Notes under the pieces: model-generated | What the model was told of the DNA's origin: nothing | Databases searched by the model: none | Seen by the model: the letters and a program-made list of their open reading frames with translations, nothing else | Source of the DNA: Zipacnadum sp036504235 | GTDB lineage: Bacteria; Armatimonadota; Zipacnadia; Zipacnadales; Zipacnadaceae | Reading direction: 5' to 3' | Assembly (NCBI GenBank): GCA_036504235.1 | Contig: DASXVN010000079.1 | Coordinates: forward strand, 124,001-188,000 | DNA: 64,000 bases | Made by a program: the position numbers and the translations under genes | In this document: positions 8,896 to 17,486 of the stretch, piece by piece | How the letters are laid out: every line of letters begins with the position of its first letter | Position numbering within the stretch: position 1 is the first letter of the stretch

Positions 8896-11142
8896 TTACT
8901 CTTTCGCCAGCGGGTCCTCGGCCTCCTCCTGAGTATACGTCAAAGCTACCCCGATCACATGAAGAGACAGTAGGAGCCACTCTTTGCGCTCGGCTCCGAA
9001 TTCGGCCAGTCGCTCCTCGCAGGCGTGCATCACCAGCGGCAGGGGCTCAGGAAGCCGCTCGGATAGCAGGCGCTTCAGGAGCGCGCGCAGATGCTCAACG
9101 CCCTCCCCGAGGCGGTCGCCGAGGAAGTCCCGGGCGCACTCGTCTACCTCCCGCGCCAGGTCCTCGTCGCCGGCGAAGCGGCGCTTGAGCTTGGTCTTCC
9201 AGTTGCGGGCGGCTTGCGCGGCGCCCGGTCCGATCTCAGTGCGCAACGCTCGCCAGAGCTGGATGAAATGCCGCTCCCCGCCTACCATGCGGGCCACGGA
9301 CAAAGCCAACTCCTCGGAGCAGTCCCCCGGCTGTCGCAGGTACTCGAGCAGATCGGACGTCGCCTCCCGGGTGCGGAGATTGCCGAGCGCGGCGGCATAG
9401 GGAGTGCGCAATTCCGGAGGCAACGCGCGCATGCGGGCCAGCAGCAGCGGCGCGGCTTCGGCGTCGTTCAGCTTGCCCAGCGCGCGGGCGCTGGCGGCGC
9501 TGACCATGGGGAAGCTCCCGTCCAGAGCCTGGCGCAAGGGACCCAGCGCTCCGGGATCGCCCAGTCGGGCTAGCGCCCAGGCCGCGGCGACCGCGAGGTC
9601 GGGCTGGCGGCCTTGCAGGACCTCGACTAGCGCGGCGGTGATGCGCTCGTCAGGAGCCATGTGTGCGAGGGCGAGAATCGCCTCATGCCGTACACTGAAG
9701 CTGGGGTCGTGCAGGGTCTGGATCAGCTCCTCCACGTACAGGGGGCTGCGCACCCGGCCCATCATTTCGGTGGTGGACACCCGCCGGTCCTCCGCCACGG
9801 CGAAGCTGTGCCGGATCAGCGCCTCCGCGGCCTGGAGCGGGTTGCCGTGCAGGAACATGCCGGTAAATTCGCGAACACCCAACTCGCCGCTGGCGCGCAC
9901 GCGGGTGAACCAGAGGATCGCCACCAGGGCCATGACGATGTTGAAGGCCCACAGCGGGGTGTACTGATCCACGGTGAAGCGGCCCAGCGAGCCATTGAGG
10001 TCCTTGAAGAAGTCCAGGGCCCAGCCGGCCCCGAGCGGCGCGAGACCGCCCATCACTCCCGCCCAGGCGTAGAAGACCGCCATGTACTGGGTCTTGCGCT
10101 CCTGCGGCACCAGTTTGACGAAGAGCAGCCGGTTGGTGCCGATCACCCAACCCATCCAGATGGCCGCTCCCGCCGCGTACAGGGCGGCCGCGACCGGCAC
10201 GCTCCAGGGGCTGTGACGGGGCAGGGCGAACCAGACCAGGGGAGTGAGCATGGCCAAGGGCAGCGCAGACAGGACGACCGGCTTGCCGCCGTAGCGGTCG
10301 GCGGCCCAGCCCCAGAAGTAGCTGGTCAGCACCGTCCCCACCACGCCGGCGATCTGCAGCCAGACGATGAGGTTCTGCGTCAGGCCAATCTGCTGCTCCA
10401 GATAGAGGGGGACAAAGGTGCCGGCGCCGGTGGTGAGGTTGAAGGCTCCCAAGGCCGCCAGGTAGCTCATGAAGTTGCGGTCGCGCAGGGCGACAAGCAG
10501 GCCCGCCGAGGAGGTGGTCTCCGGATGGCCGCGCACGGGGGCGCCGCCGGGGAGGTGGCCCAGGCACCAGGTGCCCGCCAGTCCGAAGGCCACGCCCACG
10601 ACGATTAGCCAGAGGAAGGGCGACAGACCGGGCCGGCCGCTGAGCACGTACCCGGCGGCGAGGATGCTCACCGCGCCCACGATGCTGGCCACGATGGTGT
10701 CCAGCGCGATGTACTTGGCTCGGACGGTGGAGGGGATGGTCTCCTGCGACCAGGCGTAGGCGGCGGTCTCGCCGACCGACCGGCACAGGGCGAACCCGGC
10801 CATCATCGCGGCCACCAGATAGAAAGCGCCCGGGGCGCCCCAACGGCTGACGACCCCGGGCAGCAAGAGCAGCAGCAGCACGAACAGGTAGCGGCCGGCC
10901 CAGAAGGTTAGGAAGGAACGTTTGACGCCCCAGCGGGCCGTCCAGGGGGCCGTGACCAGTGCGGTGACCCCGAAGAAGGGCAGCATCGCCAGCAGCAGGC
11001 CGATCTGGGTCTTGGGCAAGCCCAGCAGCCCCAACATCAGGACGAAGGGGCTGCCGAACAGGCTCAGATAGCCAAAGACCGTAGTGGCGGCGTCTCCCGC
11101 CACGCCCCACGGCAGGCGTCGGATTTTCTCGGCGTCGGTCAT
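8896..11142 (-). CDS. MFS transporter fused to C-terminal HEAT repeats
   Basis: This 748-aa protein joins two modules. Residues ~1-425 are a 12-helix MFS permease (motif-A-like loop APWTARWGVKRSF, later WGWAADRYGGKPVVL). Residues ~460-640 are cytosolic HEAT/PBS-lyase repeats (YVEELIQTLHDPSFSVRHEAILALAHM, LAVAAAWALARLGDPGALGPL, SAASARALGKLNDAEAAPLL). A helical tail follows, with no further membrane segments. The start has AGGAAG 6 nt upstream. It lies 69 nt downstream of the ThuA gene on the same strand. The context suggests uptake of a sugar or cell-wall fragment, with the HEAT part as a protein-binding or regulatory platform; both are inferences. Confidence 0.88.
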   Translation of the reverse strand: MTDAEKIRRLPWGVAGDAATTVFGYLSLFGSPFVLMLGLLGLPKTQIGLLLAMLPFFGVTALVTAPWTARWGVKRSFLTFWAGRYLFVLLLLLLPGVVSRWGAPGAFYLVAAMMAGFALCRSVGETAAYAWSQETIPSTVRAKYIALDTIVASIVGAVSILAAGYVLSGRPGLSPFLWLIVVGVAFGLAGTWCLGHLPGGAPVRGHPETTSSAGLLVALRDRNFMSYLAALGAFNLTTGAGTFVPLYLEQQIGLTQNLIVWLQIAGVVGTVLTSYFWGWAADRYGGKPVVLSALPLAMLTPLVWFALPRHSPWSVPVAAALYAAGAAIWMGWVIGTNRLLFVKLVPQERKTQYMAVFYAWAGVMGGLAPLGAGWALDFFKDLNGSLGRFTVDQYTPLWAFNIVMALVAILWFTRVRASGELGVREFTGMFLHGNPLQAAEALIRHSFAVAEDRRVSTTEMMGRVRSPLYVEELIQTLHDPSFSVRHEAILALAHMAPDERITAALVEVLQGRQPDLAVAAAWALARLGDPGALGPLRQALDGSFPMVSAASARALGKLNDAEAAPLLLARMRALPPELRTPYAAALGNLRTREATSDLLEYLRQPGDCSEELALSVARMVGGERHFIQLWRALRTEIGPGAAQAARNWKTKLKRRFAGDEDLAREVDECARDFLGDRLGEGVEHLRALLKRLLSERLPEPLPLVMHACEERLAEFGAERKEWLLLSLHVIGVALTYTQEEAEDPLAKE

Positions 11143-11211
11143 GGTGAACTTCCTGCGCGCGCGAGCGGCTGCGAGTCGGCGGGGCCCAGCGCTCCGCCGC
11201 GGGTTAGCCTG

Positions 11212-11943
11212 CTAGCCGAGCTTCTCCAAGGGCTGCCGGTTGCCAAAGGCGCGCTTGGCCATACTCCGGCTGGGGGCGGCCCAGCGCACCCCATTGATCA
11301 GCACCTTGCGGACGTTCTCGTCGAAATAGGTCGGGTAGGTCTCGTGGCCCGGGCGGAAGTAGAAGATGCGCCCGTGGCCGCGGTTGAAGCAGCAGCCGCT
11401 GCGGAAGACCTCGCCCCCGGAGAACCAGGAGACCAGCACGGTCTCGTCGGGTGCCGGGATGTCGAAGAACTCCCCGTACATTTCCTCCTGGGGCAGCTCG
11501 AAATACTCGCCCAGCCCCTCCGCGATGGGGTGGTTGGGGGCCAGCACCCACAGGCGCTCCTTGTCGTTGGCCTCGCGCCATTTCAGGTTGCATTCGGTGC
11601 CCATCAGCCGCATGAAGGGCTTGGACATGTGCCCGGAGTGCAGCACGATCAGGCCCATGCCCTCCAGGACGCGCTGCTGCACGCGCGCTGCCACCTCATC
11701 GGGCACCTCATGGTGGGCCATATGCCCCCACCAGAGCAGCACGTCGGTCTTGGCCAGGGCAGCCGCACTCAGGCCGTGCTCCGGCTGATCCAGCCAGGCG
11801 GTTTTGACGGTGAAGTCCTCCTGCGTCTTGAGCGCCTGCGCGATGACGGTGTGCATCCCCTTGGGATAGACCTTCTTTACGACCTCATTGCTTATTTCGT
11901 GGCGAAACTCGTTCCAGACCAGCACGCGGATCTTGGCGGACAT
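11212..11943 (-). CDS. ThuA-like domain protein (trehalose utilisation family)
   Basis: This 243-aa single-domain ThuA/class-I glutamine amidotransferase-like protein is common in sugar-catabolic loci of planctomycetes and relatives; the reaction is not firmly established for most members. Motifs visible are RVLVWNEFRHE, VLLWWGHMAHHEV, GMGLIVLHSGHMSKPF, the NHPIAEGLGEYFELPQEEMYGEFF block and the C-terminal GRIFYFRPGHETYPTYFD. GGGAGG is 6 nt before the start. It heads the minus-strand group ThuA > MFS-HEAT > amidase > YhcH, which reads as a carbohydrate or cell-wall sugar recycling set. Confidence 0.88.
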   Translation of the reverse strand: MSAKIRVLVWNEFRHEISNEVVKKVYPKGMHTVIAQALKTQEDFTVKTAWLDQPEHGLSAAALAKTDVLLWWGHMAHHEVPDEVAARVQQRVLEGMGLIVLHSGHMSKPFMRLMGTECNLKWREANDKERLWVLAPNHPIAEGLGEYFELPQEEMYGEFFDIPAPDETVLVSWFSGGEVFRSGCCFNRGHGRIFYFRPGHETYPTYFDENVRKVLINGVRWAAPSRSMAKRAFGNRQPLEKLG

Positions 11944-12104
11944 AAGCGGGCCTCCCGTTAGTCGTGGTGACAGATTGACGGGCGCAATTTCCGCCCCCGC
12001 GAGGGATATCCTTCCCGCCCTTATCGGCCTTTGTCGGAAGGAACCGTCGGCGGCAGGGCGAAAGAACCAAGTAGGGTAGGTTGATTCTCCGGGAGGTGTT
12101 CGTC

Positions 12105-13163
12105 ATGGACGACCAACAGCAGCGGCAGACGCGCGAGTGGATCGACCAAATGGGCGCGCAAGGCTATACGACGGAGGAGATCCGCGAGCAGCTCCGCGGC
12201 TCCGCCTGGACCGACGCGCAGATTGAGGAACTGCTAGGGCCGCCGGCCGCCCCGGCCGAAGCGCCGGTAGTCCCGCCGCCTCTGGAGGGCCCGCCCCTCG
12301 TCGCCCCCGAGCCGACCATGGAGCAGCCGCCCCCGGTGCCGGTCGGGGCCGCGGGGACCCCGCACCTGGAGGCCCACCCGGTCACCGCCTCGGCGCCCGC
12401 CTCCGGCCTGGCAGTGGCCGCGCTGGTGCTGGGGATCGTCTCGCTGGTCATATTCCCCCTCGCCCCGCTCACCGCCCCCCTGGCCGTCATCCTGGGTGTG
12501 GTAGCCCTGTCCCGGCGGGAATCCGGTCGGGGCATGGCCCTAGCCGGGGCGATCATCGGGGTGGTCATGGTGCTGGCCCTAGTCCTGGTGGTGCTTAGCT
12601 TCGCCTACTTCCGGTCCGAGGTGAAGGCGAACCCGGCGATCACCAATTCGATCGGGACTCCCCTGCCTTCCGGCGACGAGAAGCGAGGCCCCGGGGCCTC
12701 GACCCCGGGGTCGCCGGCCGGTTTGGCGGCGACGTTCGAGCGGGCGCGCGAGAAGGCCGTGCAGGCCAGTTGTCTGTCCAACCTCAAACAGCTCCAACTA
12801 GGCATGCTCATGTACGCCAGCGACAACGCGGATCATTTCCCGGCCAGCCAGAAGGGCAATGACGGCTGGCGGGGCGCAATCTATCCATACGTCAAGAACG
12901 AGCAAATCTACCAATGCCCGGCCGACAGCAGCCGGCCCTCCGGGAAGGCGCTGCCCGGCAGCTATACAATGTATGGCTCCCGGTCCGGAGTGAAGACCAG
13001 CAGCCTGGAAAAGCCTAACGAAGCCTACACGCTGTTCGACGGCACCGCTCTCGCCGGCGATGAGAGCGTGGCCGCCTTCCGGCACGCGGGCGGGCTGAAT
13101 CTGAGCTACGCGGACGGCCACGTCAAGTGGCTGTCGGAGGCGGCCTTCAAGCACTCGAATTAG
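12105..13163 (+). CDS. DUF4190 membrane protein with H-X9-DG pilin-like C-terminus (copy 1)
   Basis: This is a 352-aa protein. Residues ~1-45 form a small helical domain (WIDQMGAQGYTTEEIREQL, a UBA/SHOCT-like three-helix pattern). A Pro-rich linker follows, then a DUF4190 two-helix membrane domain (~105-170). The extracytoplasmic part contains CLSNLKQLQLGMLMYASDNADHFP, the typical N-terminus of the DUF1559/pseudopilin region, and ends with HAGG...ADGHVKWL, which fits H-X9-DG exactly. It lacks a prepilin peptidase cleavage site at the N-terminus. The start is the ATG 8 nt after GGGAGG (12091-12096). The next gene is a paralogue. The function is unknown, likely cell surface. Confidence 0.82.
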   Translation: MDDQQQRQTREWIDQMGAQGYTTEEIREQLRGSAWTDAQIEELLGPPAAPAEAPVVPPPLEGPPLVAPEPTMEQPPPVPVGAAGTPHLEAHPVTASAPASGLAVAALVLGIVSLVIFPLAPLTAPLAVILGVVALSRRESGRGMALAGAIIGVVMVLALVLVVLSFAYFRSEVKANPAITNSIGTPLPSGDEKRGPGASTPGSPAGLAATFERAREKAVQASCLSNLKQLQLGMLMYASDNADHFPASQKGNDGWRGAIYPYVKNEQIYQCPADSSRPSGKALPGSYTMYGSRSGVKTSSLEKPNEAYTLFDGTALAGDESVAAFRHAGGLNLSYADGHVKWLSEAAFKHSN

Positions 13164-13198
13164 CGTCGGGACGGCGGAGAACAGGGAGCGTGGGGATC

Positions 13199-14068
13199 AT
13201 GAACCAGTCGTGGGATGAAGCGCGGGCGTACGTGGAGCAGGCGCGCGGAGCGGGCCACAGCGCCGAGGAGATCGCGGCTGGCCTGCGCGCCGCGGGTTGG
13301 AGCGAGGAGGAGGTGCAGCGGCTGGCCGGGCCGCCGCCTACCTGCCCGTATACGCCGCCCTCGCCCGCGAGCGGCTTCCAGATGCACGAGGAGCCGCCGC
13401 CCCCGCCTGCCGGCGAGGGGATGGCCCGGGCGGCGCTGATCCTGGGGATCATCAGTTTCTTCCTGTTCCCGCTCTCGCTGATTCTGGGGCCGCTTGCGGT
13501 TATCCTGGGCGGGATTTCCCTGAGCCGGCGTCGGTCGGGACAAGTCCAGGCCATCGTGGGGATGATCCTCGCCCTGCTTGGCTGGGTGGCGATGATCATC
13601 GTCCTCCCGATCCTGACCGCTATCCTCTTCCCGGTGGCGGCCCGGGCGCGCGACAAGGCCCAAGAGACGACGTGCCTCTCCCACGTGCGGCAACTCAGCG
13701 TGGCGCTGGGCATGTACGCCACCGAGTACGACGAGCACTTCCCGCCCGCCGACCTGTGGGTCGCCAAGGTCAAGCCCTACGTGACGGACAGCGGGACCTA
13801 TCTCTGCCCCTCGGACCGGCGCGCCGACCTGCAGGCGCTACAGGGTCAGAACACCAGCTACACCATGAGCATGGCCGCGGGCGGCGCCCGCCGTGGCGCG
13901 GGCGCGGACCCGGCTAGTCGCGGCGTGCTCTACGACGGCACGGTGCTGGCGGGCGGCCGCGAGGCCGCTGCCCTCCGCCACCACGGGGGCCTGAATGTGG
14001 GCTTCGAGGACGGTCACGTCAAGTGGCTGGGGCCCAGCAACTGGGAGAGCGTGCCGCTGGGATCGTAG
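13199..14068 (+). CDS. DUF4190 membrane protein with H-X9-DG pilin-like C-terminus (copy 2)
   Basis: This 289-aa paralogue of the preceding gene has the same order: a helical N-domain (EARAYVEQARGAGHSAEEIAAGL), a Pro-rich linker, a DUF4190 two-helix domain (ALILGIISFFLFPLSLILGPLAVI), then CLSHVRQLSVALGMYATEYDEHFPP and the ending RHHGG...EDGHVKWL (H-X9-DG). It is shorter mainly in the linkers. AGGGAG (13183-13188) is 10 nt before the ATG. The 35-nt gap to copy 1 implies one operon. The two are a tandem duplication that has diverged substantially outside the conserved domains. Confidence 0.82.
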   Translation: MNQSWDEARAYVEQARGAGHSAEEIAAGLRAAGWSEEEVQRLAGPPPTCPYTPPSPASGFQMHEEPPPPPAGEGMARAALILGIISFFLFPLSLILGPLAVILGGISLSRRRSGQVQAIVGMILALLGWVAMIIVLPILTAILFPVAARARDKAQETTCLSHVRQLSVALGMYATEYDEHFPPADLWVAKVKPYVTDSGTYLCPSDRRADLQALQGQNTSYTMSMAAGGARRGAGADPASRGVLYDGTVLAGGREAAALRHHGGLNVGFEDGHVKWLGPSNWESVPLGS

Positions 14069-14079
14069 GGGGTCGGACC

Positions 14080-14108
14080 TTGCCGCCGCCGCCCTCGCCC
14101 TGTACTAT
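14080..14108 (+). promoter_or_regulatory. Promoter for DAHP synthase
   Basis: TTGCCG (14080-14085) and TACTAT (14103-14108) are separated by 17 bp. The same TTGCCn-N17-TACTAT layout recurs upstream of ppnP. The leader (~90 nt) carries a hairpin, GAAGGCC (14166-14172) with GGCCTTC (14180-14186), but no U tract. Confidence 0.55.
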
Positions 14109-14206
14109 ATCCTCAGTACCGGCGGGAGCGCCCGTGCTCACGCCCGCGTCGTCGGGTGAATTTTGGAAGGCCCCTTCGTGGCCTTCACGGGAGTAGTGTC
14201 ACCTAG

Positions 14207-15223
14207 ATGGTAATCATCCTCAAGCCCGGAGTCGATCCCCAGATCGTTGAAGACCTCATCGCCAAGGTCAAGGAGATGGGCTTCACCCCCCACCCCATCG
14301 TGGGGGTAGTCAACACGGTCATCGCCGTTATCGGCGACCGCACGCCCGAAGCCATGGAGTCCCTCGAGGCCCTGCCGGGCGTGGATCGCGTCGTGCCCAT
14401 TCTGCGCCCCTACAAGCTGGCCGGGCGCGAGGTCAAGCCCGAATCCACCGTCATTACCCTCCCGGAGGGCAGCGAAATCGGCGGTCGCGCGGTCACGGTC
14501 ATCGCCGGGCCCTGCGCCGTGGAGAGCCGCGAGCAGTTCCTGGAGACCGCCGCTTACGTCAAGCAGTCCGGGGCGAAAGTCCTGCGCGGCTTCCTCTACA
14601 AGGCCCGCACCTCCCCCCACGATTTCCAGGGCCTGCACGAGGCGGGCCTCGACTTGCTCCGCGAGGCTCGGGAGTTGCTGGGCATGCCGATCATCACCGA
14701 GGTTATGGATACGCGCGACGTGGAGAAGCTGCACGAGGTGGCCGACATCTTCCAGATCGGCGCCCGCAACATGCAGAATTACTCGCTGCTCGCCGAGGTC
14801 GGCCTCAGCGACCGGCCGGTGCTGCTCAAGCGCGGGATGAGCGCCACGGTGGACGACCTGCTCAAGGCCGCCGAATACGTTCTGGTGGGCGGCAATCAGA
14901 ACGTGATGCTCTGCGAGCGCGGCATCCGCACCTTCGAGACCTCCACCCGCAACACGCTGGATATCTCGGCGATCCCGGTACTCAAGCGCTACACTCACCT
15001 GCCGGTGCTGGTAGACCCCTCGCACTCCGGCGGTCACGACTGGCTGGTCCCGGCGCTGAGCAAGGCGGCCGTAGCGGCGGGCGCCGACGGTCTGGTCATC
15101 GAGACCCACCGCGACCCGGCCCACGCCCTGGTAGACGGCCCCCAGGCGCTAGGCCCGGACGCCTTCCAGGAGCTAATGGACCAACTCCCCGCCTTCGCCT
15201 ACGCGGCGGGAAGGACGATGTAG
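14207..15223 (+). CDS. aroF: 3-deoxy-7-phosphoheptulonate (DAHP) synthase, type I-beta with N-terminal regulatory domain
   Basis: This 338-aa enzyme condenses phosphoenolpyruvate and erythrose 4-phosphate, the first step of the shikimate pathway. Residues 1-70 are the ferredoxin-like/ACT-like N-terminal domain of the Thermotoga-type I-beta enzymes, involved in feedback control by Tyr/Phe. The barrel follows with AGPCAVES, RGFLYKARTSPHDFQG, GARNMQNY, LLKRGMSATVDD, GNQNVMLCERGIRTFE and VDPSHSGG, including the metal and PEP ligands. Only a weak, distant GGGAG precedes the ATG. It has its own promoter, and the downstream methyltransferase island begins 70 nt after its stop. Confidence 0.95.
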   Translation: MVIILKPGVDPQIVEDLIAKVKEMGFTPHPIVGVVNTVIAVIGDRTPEAMESLEALPGVDRVVPILRPYKLAGREVKPESTVITLPEGSEIGGRAVTVIAGPCAVESREQFLETAAYVKQSGAKVLRGFLYKARTSPHDFQGLHEAGLDLLREARELLGMPIITEVMDTRDVEKLHEVADIFQIGARNMQNYSLLAEVGLSDRPVLLKRGMSATVDDLLKAAEYVLVGGNQNVMLCERGIRTFETSTRNTLDISAIPVLKRYTHLPVLVDPSHSGGHDWLVPALSKAAVAAGADGLVIETHRDPAHALVDGPQALGPDAFQELMDQLPAFAYAAGRTM

Positions 15224-15295
15224 GAGCCAGAAAGCTTGACAGCGTGGACGTCTAGGTCCAGTATCAGTCAATTCTGGTGGACTCCAGTCAACCCT

Positions 15296-16594
15296 ATGGC
15301 AAAATCGTCAACACATCAAATGTCGTTCTTGGAGACGGCAGTCTCTGCCCCAAGCGCGGACCTCAGTTCGACGTTCGCCGATAATCTGTCGCTACCGATC
15401 CATCGCTGGTTTCGGTACACGGCAGGCTTCTCGGCGACATGGGTGAGGACGCTGATATTGGAGGAAAGGGCCGCGGGTCGCACAAGGGTCATAGACCCTT
15501 TTGCCGGGTCCGGCACAGTGCTGCTCGAGAGCGAAGCGTGCGGCGTTGAGTCAATTGGGATCGATGCTCACCCTTTTGTTGTCCGCGTGGCGCGGGCGAA
15601 ACTCCACTGGCGTGAAAACCCTAGTAGCTTCCGCGATTACTCGCTGGGAATACTGGCATCGGCGCAGACCGAAGCCGAAGTCCCTGAGCAGTGTGCGCCT
15701 CTTCTATTGAGGTGTTTCCCGCCTCCCACACTTACACGACTGTTCTCCCTGCGCGCCGCCTGGGAGAAGCTGGACGACGGCTCGCCGCTTTCCGAACTTG
15801 CCTGGCTGGCGTTGGTCTCCATTCTCCGGGAGTGCTCGCCGGTCGGCACTGCGCAGTGGCAGTACGTCCTCCCCAACAAAGCCAAAGGTCGGAGTCTCGA
15901 CCCGTACCAAGCCTTCTTCGCAAAGGTCCACCGCATGACCGAGGACATGGCCTTCCGGCAGCGGCAAGCGCCGGGGCTGGCGGCCGTCTACGACTGGGGC
16001 GACGCACGCGTCTGTGACTCGGTGCCTGACCAGTGGGCTGATTTGGTTATCACTTCTCCACCCTATGCCAACAACTACGACTATGCAGATGCTACCCGTC
16101 TTGAGATGAGTTTTATGGGCGAAGTGCGTGGGTGGGGAGACTTGCAGGAAACTGTCCGCCGCTATCTCGTGCGTTCCTGCACACAGCACGTTTCGGGCCG
16201 GAACGGAGACTCGGGTAGTCCTCTGCTGGAGCCGTTGTTGGACCCCATCCGTGCCGAGATAACGGCGGTCTACGCAGAGTTGGCTGCGGAGCGCGAAAAC
16301 CACGGTGGCAAGAAGCGATACCACAGTATGATCGCCGCCTACTTCAGCGATCTGGCGGGCGTTTGGCGAGCGCTACGGCGTGTTTGTGTGCCAGGCGCCA
16401 AGGCGTGCTTTGTGATCGGCGATTCTGCCCCGTACGGCGTGTATGTCCCCGTCGACCGTTGGCTAGGGGAGTTGGCCGTCTCCGCCGGCTTCAAGTCCTA
16501 TTCTTTCGAGAAGCTTCGAGACCGGAACATCAAGTGGAAGAACCGCAAACACCGGGTTCCTCTTCACGAGGGGCGCCTGTGGGTGGAGGGATAA
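15296..16594 (+). CDS. DNA methyltransferase (SPPY type), probable restriction-modification component
   Basis: This 432-aa SAM-dependent DNA methyltransferase carries motif I RVIDPFAGSGTVLLE near residue 66 and the catalytic motif IV TSPPYANNYDYAD near residue 252. SPPY is usual for cytosine-N4 (and some adenine-N6) enzymes. Motif I precedes motif IV with a ~180-residue insert, unlike the common beta order. The N-terminal PIHRWFRYTAGFSATWV is typical of this group. The start is uncertain: ATG 15296 is chosen, while TTG 15236 has a TAGGAG site but adds 20 unlikely residues. The next gene starts 4 nt after the stop. GC content is lower than in the flanks, so transfer is likely. Confidence 0.85.
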   Translation: MAKSSTHQMSFLETAVSAPSADLSSTFADNLSLPIHRWFRYTAGFSATWVRTLILEERAAGRTRVIDPFAGSGTVLLESEACGVESIGIDAHPFVVRVARAKLHWRENPSSFRDYSLGILASAQTEAEVPEQCAPLLLRCFPPPTLTRLFSLRAAWEKLDDGSPLSELAWLALVSILRECSPVGTAQWQYVLPNKAKGRSLDPYQAFFAKVHRMTEDMAFRQRQAPGLAAVYDWGDARVCDSVPDQWADLVITSPPYANNYDYADATRLEMSFMGEVRGWGDLQETVRRYLVRSCTQHVSGRNGDSGSPLLEPLLDPIRAEITAVYAELAAERENHGGKKRYHSMIAAYFSDLAGVWRALRRVCVPGAKACFVIGDSAPYGVYVPVDRWLGELAVSAGFKSYSFEKLRDRNIKWKNRKHRVPLHEGRLWVEG

Positions 16595-16598
16595 GCCC

Positions 16599-17486
16599 GT
16601 GGCACAATCGCCCGCACACAAGCTGGGCCAGATAATCGGCGATGTGCTGGAGTCGGCGGTGGAGCCCCTCTTGCGCAAGTTCGCCCGCAGCCACAAGCTG
16701 TACTTGGACTGCAATGGCCTTCGCCCGGCACGCACCGGGAAGAAGGTCAGCTGGAAGGACCAGTCCGGCAACGTCCACGATCTTGACTATGTGCTTGAGC
16801 GAGATGGCACTGCGACGCGAATAGGAGTTCCGGCTGCCTTCATCGAGACCGCTTGGCGTCGCTACACCAAGCATTCTCGCAACAAGGCCCAGGAGATACA
16901 GGGGGCCATATTGCCTTTGGCCGCCACCTATCGCGCTGCCGCTCCGTTCATCGGCGTCATCCTGGCGGGGGTCTTTACGGACGGGGCTCTTGACCAATTG
17001 CGGTCGCAAGGCTTCGCTGTTCTATACTTTCCCTATGAGAGCGTAATCGACGCTTTCAGGAAGGCCGGGGTAGACTTCAGTTTTGAGGAAGACACTGCGG
17101 AGACCGTGCTCGCCGCCAAAGTGGATACTTGGGAGAGGCTATCCGCGGTGCAACGCGCCAAGGTGGCTAAGCGACTGCTCGCCGTAAACGCTCCCGACCT
17201 CCAGCAGTTCATGGACTCCTTGGATCGGTGCGTGTCTCGAACCCTGTCGTCTGTCCGTGTAATTCCGCTGCACGGCGTCGTCGTGGAACTCAACTCAGCG
17301 CAGGATGCCATCGGCTTCATCAGTGCCTACACAGAGTCGGATGCCGCGCTTCCCCTGTGTAGGTACGAGATCGAGATACTCTACAGCAACGGCGACAATA
17401 TCAGAGCCGAGTTCCACGCTAAAGAGACGGCCATAGAGTTTCTGGCGGGCTATGCCCCTCCCGCGCTTGGCAGCCCACTGACGTGA
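16599..17486 (+). CDS. Putative restriction endonuclease / methyltransferase-associated protein
   Basis: This 295-aa soluble protein is directly downstream of the DNA methyltransferase, starting with GTG 9 nt after GGAGG (16585-16589). Residues ~55-95 (VHDLDYVLE...GVPAAFIETAWRRYTKHSRNKA) look like a PD-(D/E)xK-type core, with Asp in LDY and Glu in FIET, but the canonical Lys spacing is not clean. Residues ~100-140 (GVILAGVFTDGALDQLRSQGFAVLYF) form an alpha/beta segment common in type II nucleases. Position, size and linkage argue for the cognate nuclease of an R-M pair; biochemical function is inferred. Its stop overlaps the hemW GTG (GTGA). Confidence 0.6.
   Translation: MAQSPAHKLGQIIGDVLESAVEPLLRKFARSHKLYLDCNGLRPARTGKKVSWKDQSGNVHDLDYVLERDGTATRIGVPAAFIETAWRRYTKHSRNKAQEIQGAILPLAATYRAAAPFIGVILAGVFTDGALDQLRSQGFAVLYFPYESVIDAFRKAGVDFSFEEDTAETVLAAKVDTWERLSAVQRAKVAKRLLAVNAPDLQQFMDSLDRCVSRTLSSVRVIPLHGVVVELNSAQDAIGFISAYTESDAALPLCRYEIEILYSNGDNIRAEFHAKETAIEFLAGYAPPALGSPLT

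Noticed and set aside
14161..14206. Attenuator before DAHP synthase
   Set aside because: A GAAGGCC/GGCCTTC hairpin exists, but there is no U tract, no leader peptide rich in Phe/Tyr/Trp, and no alternative pairing found.
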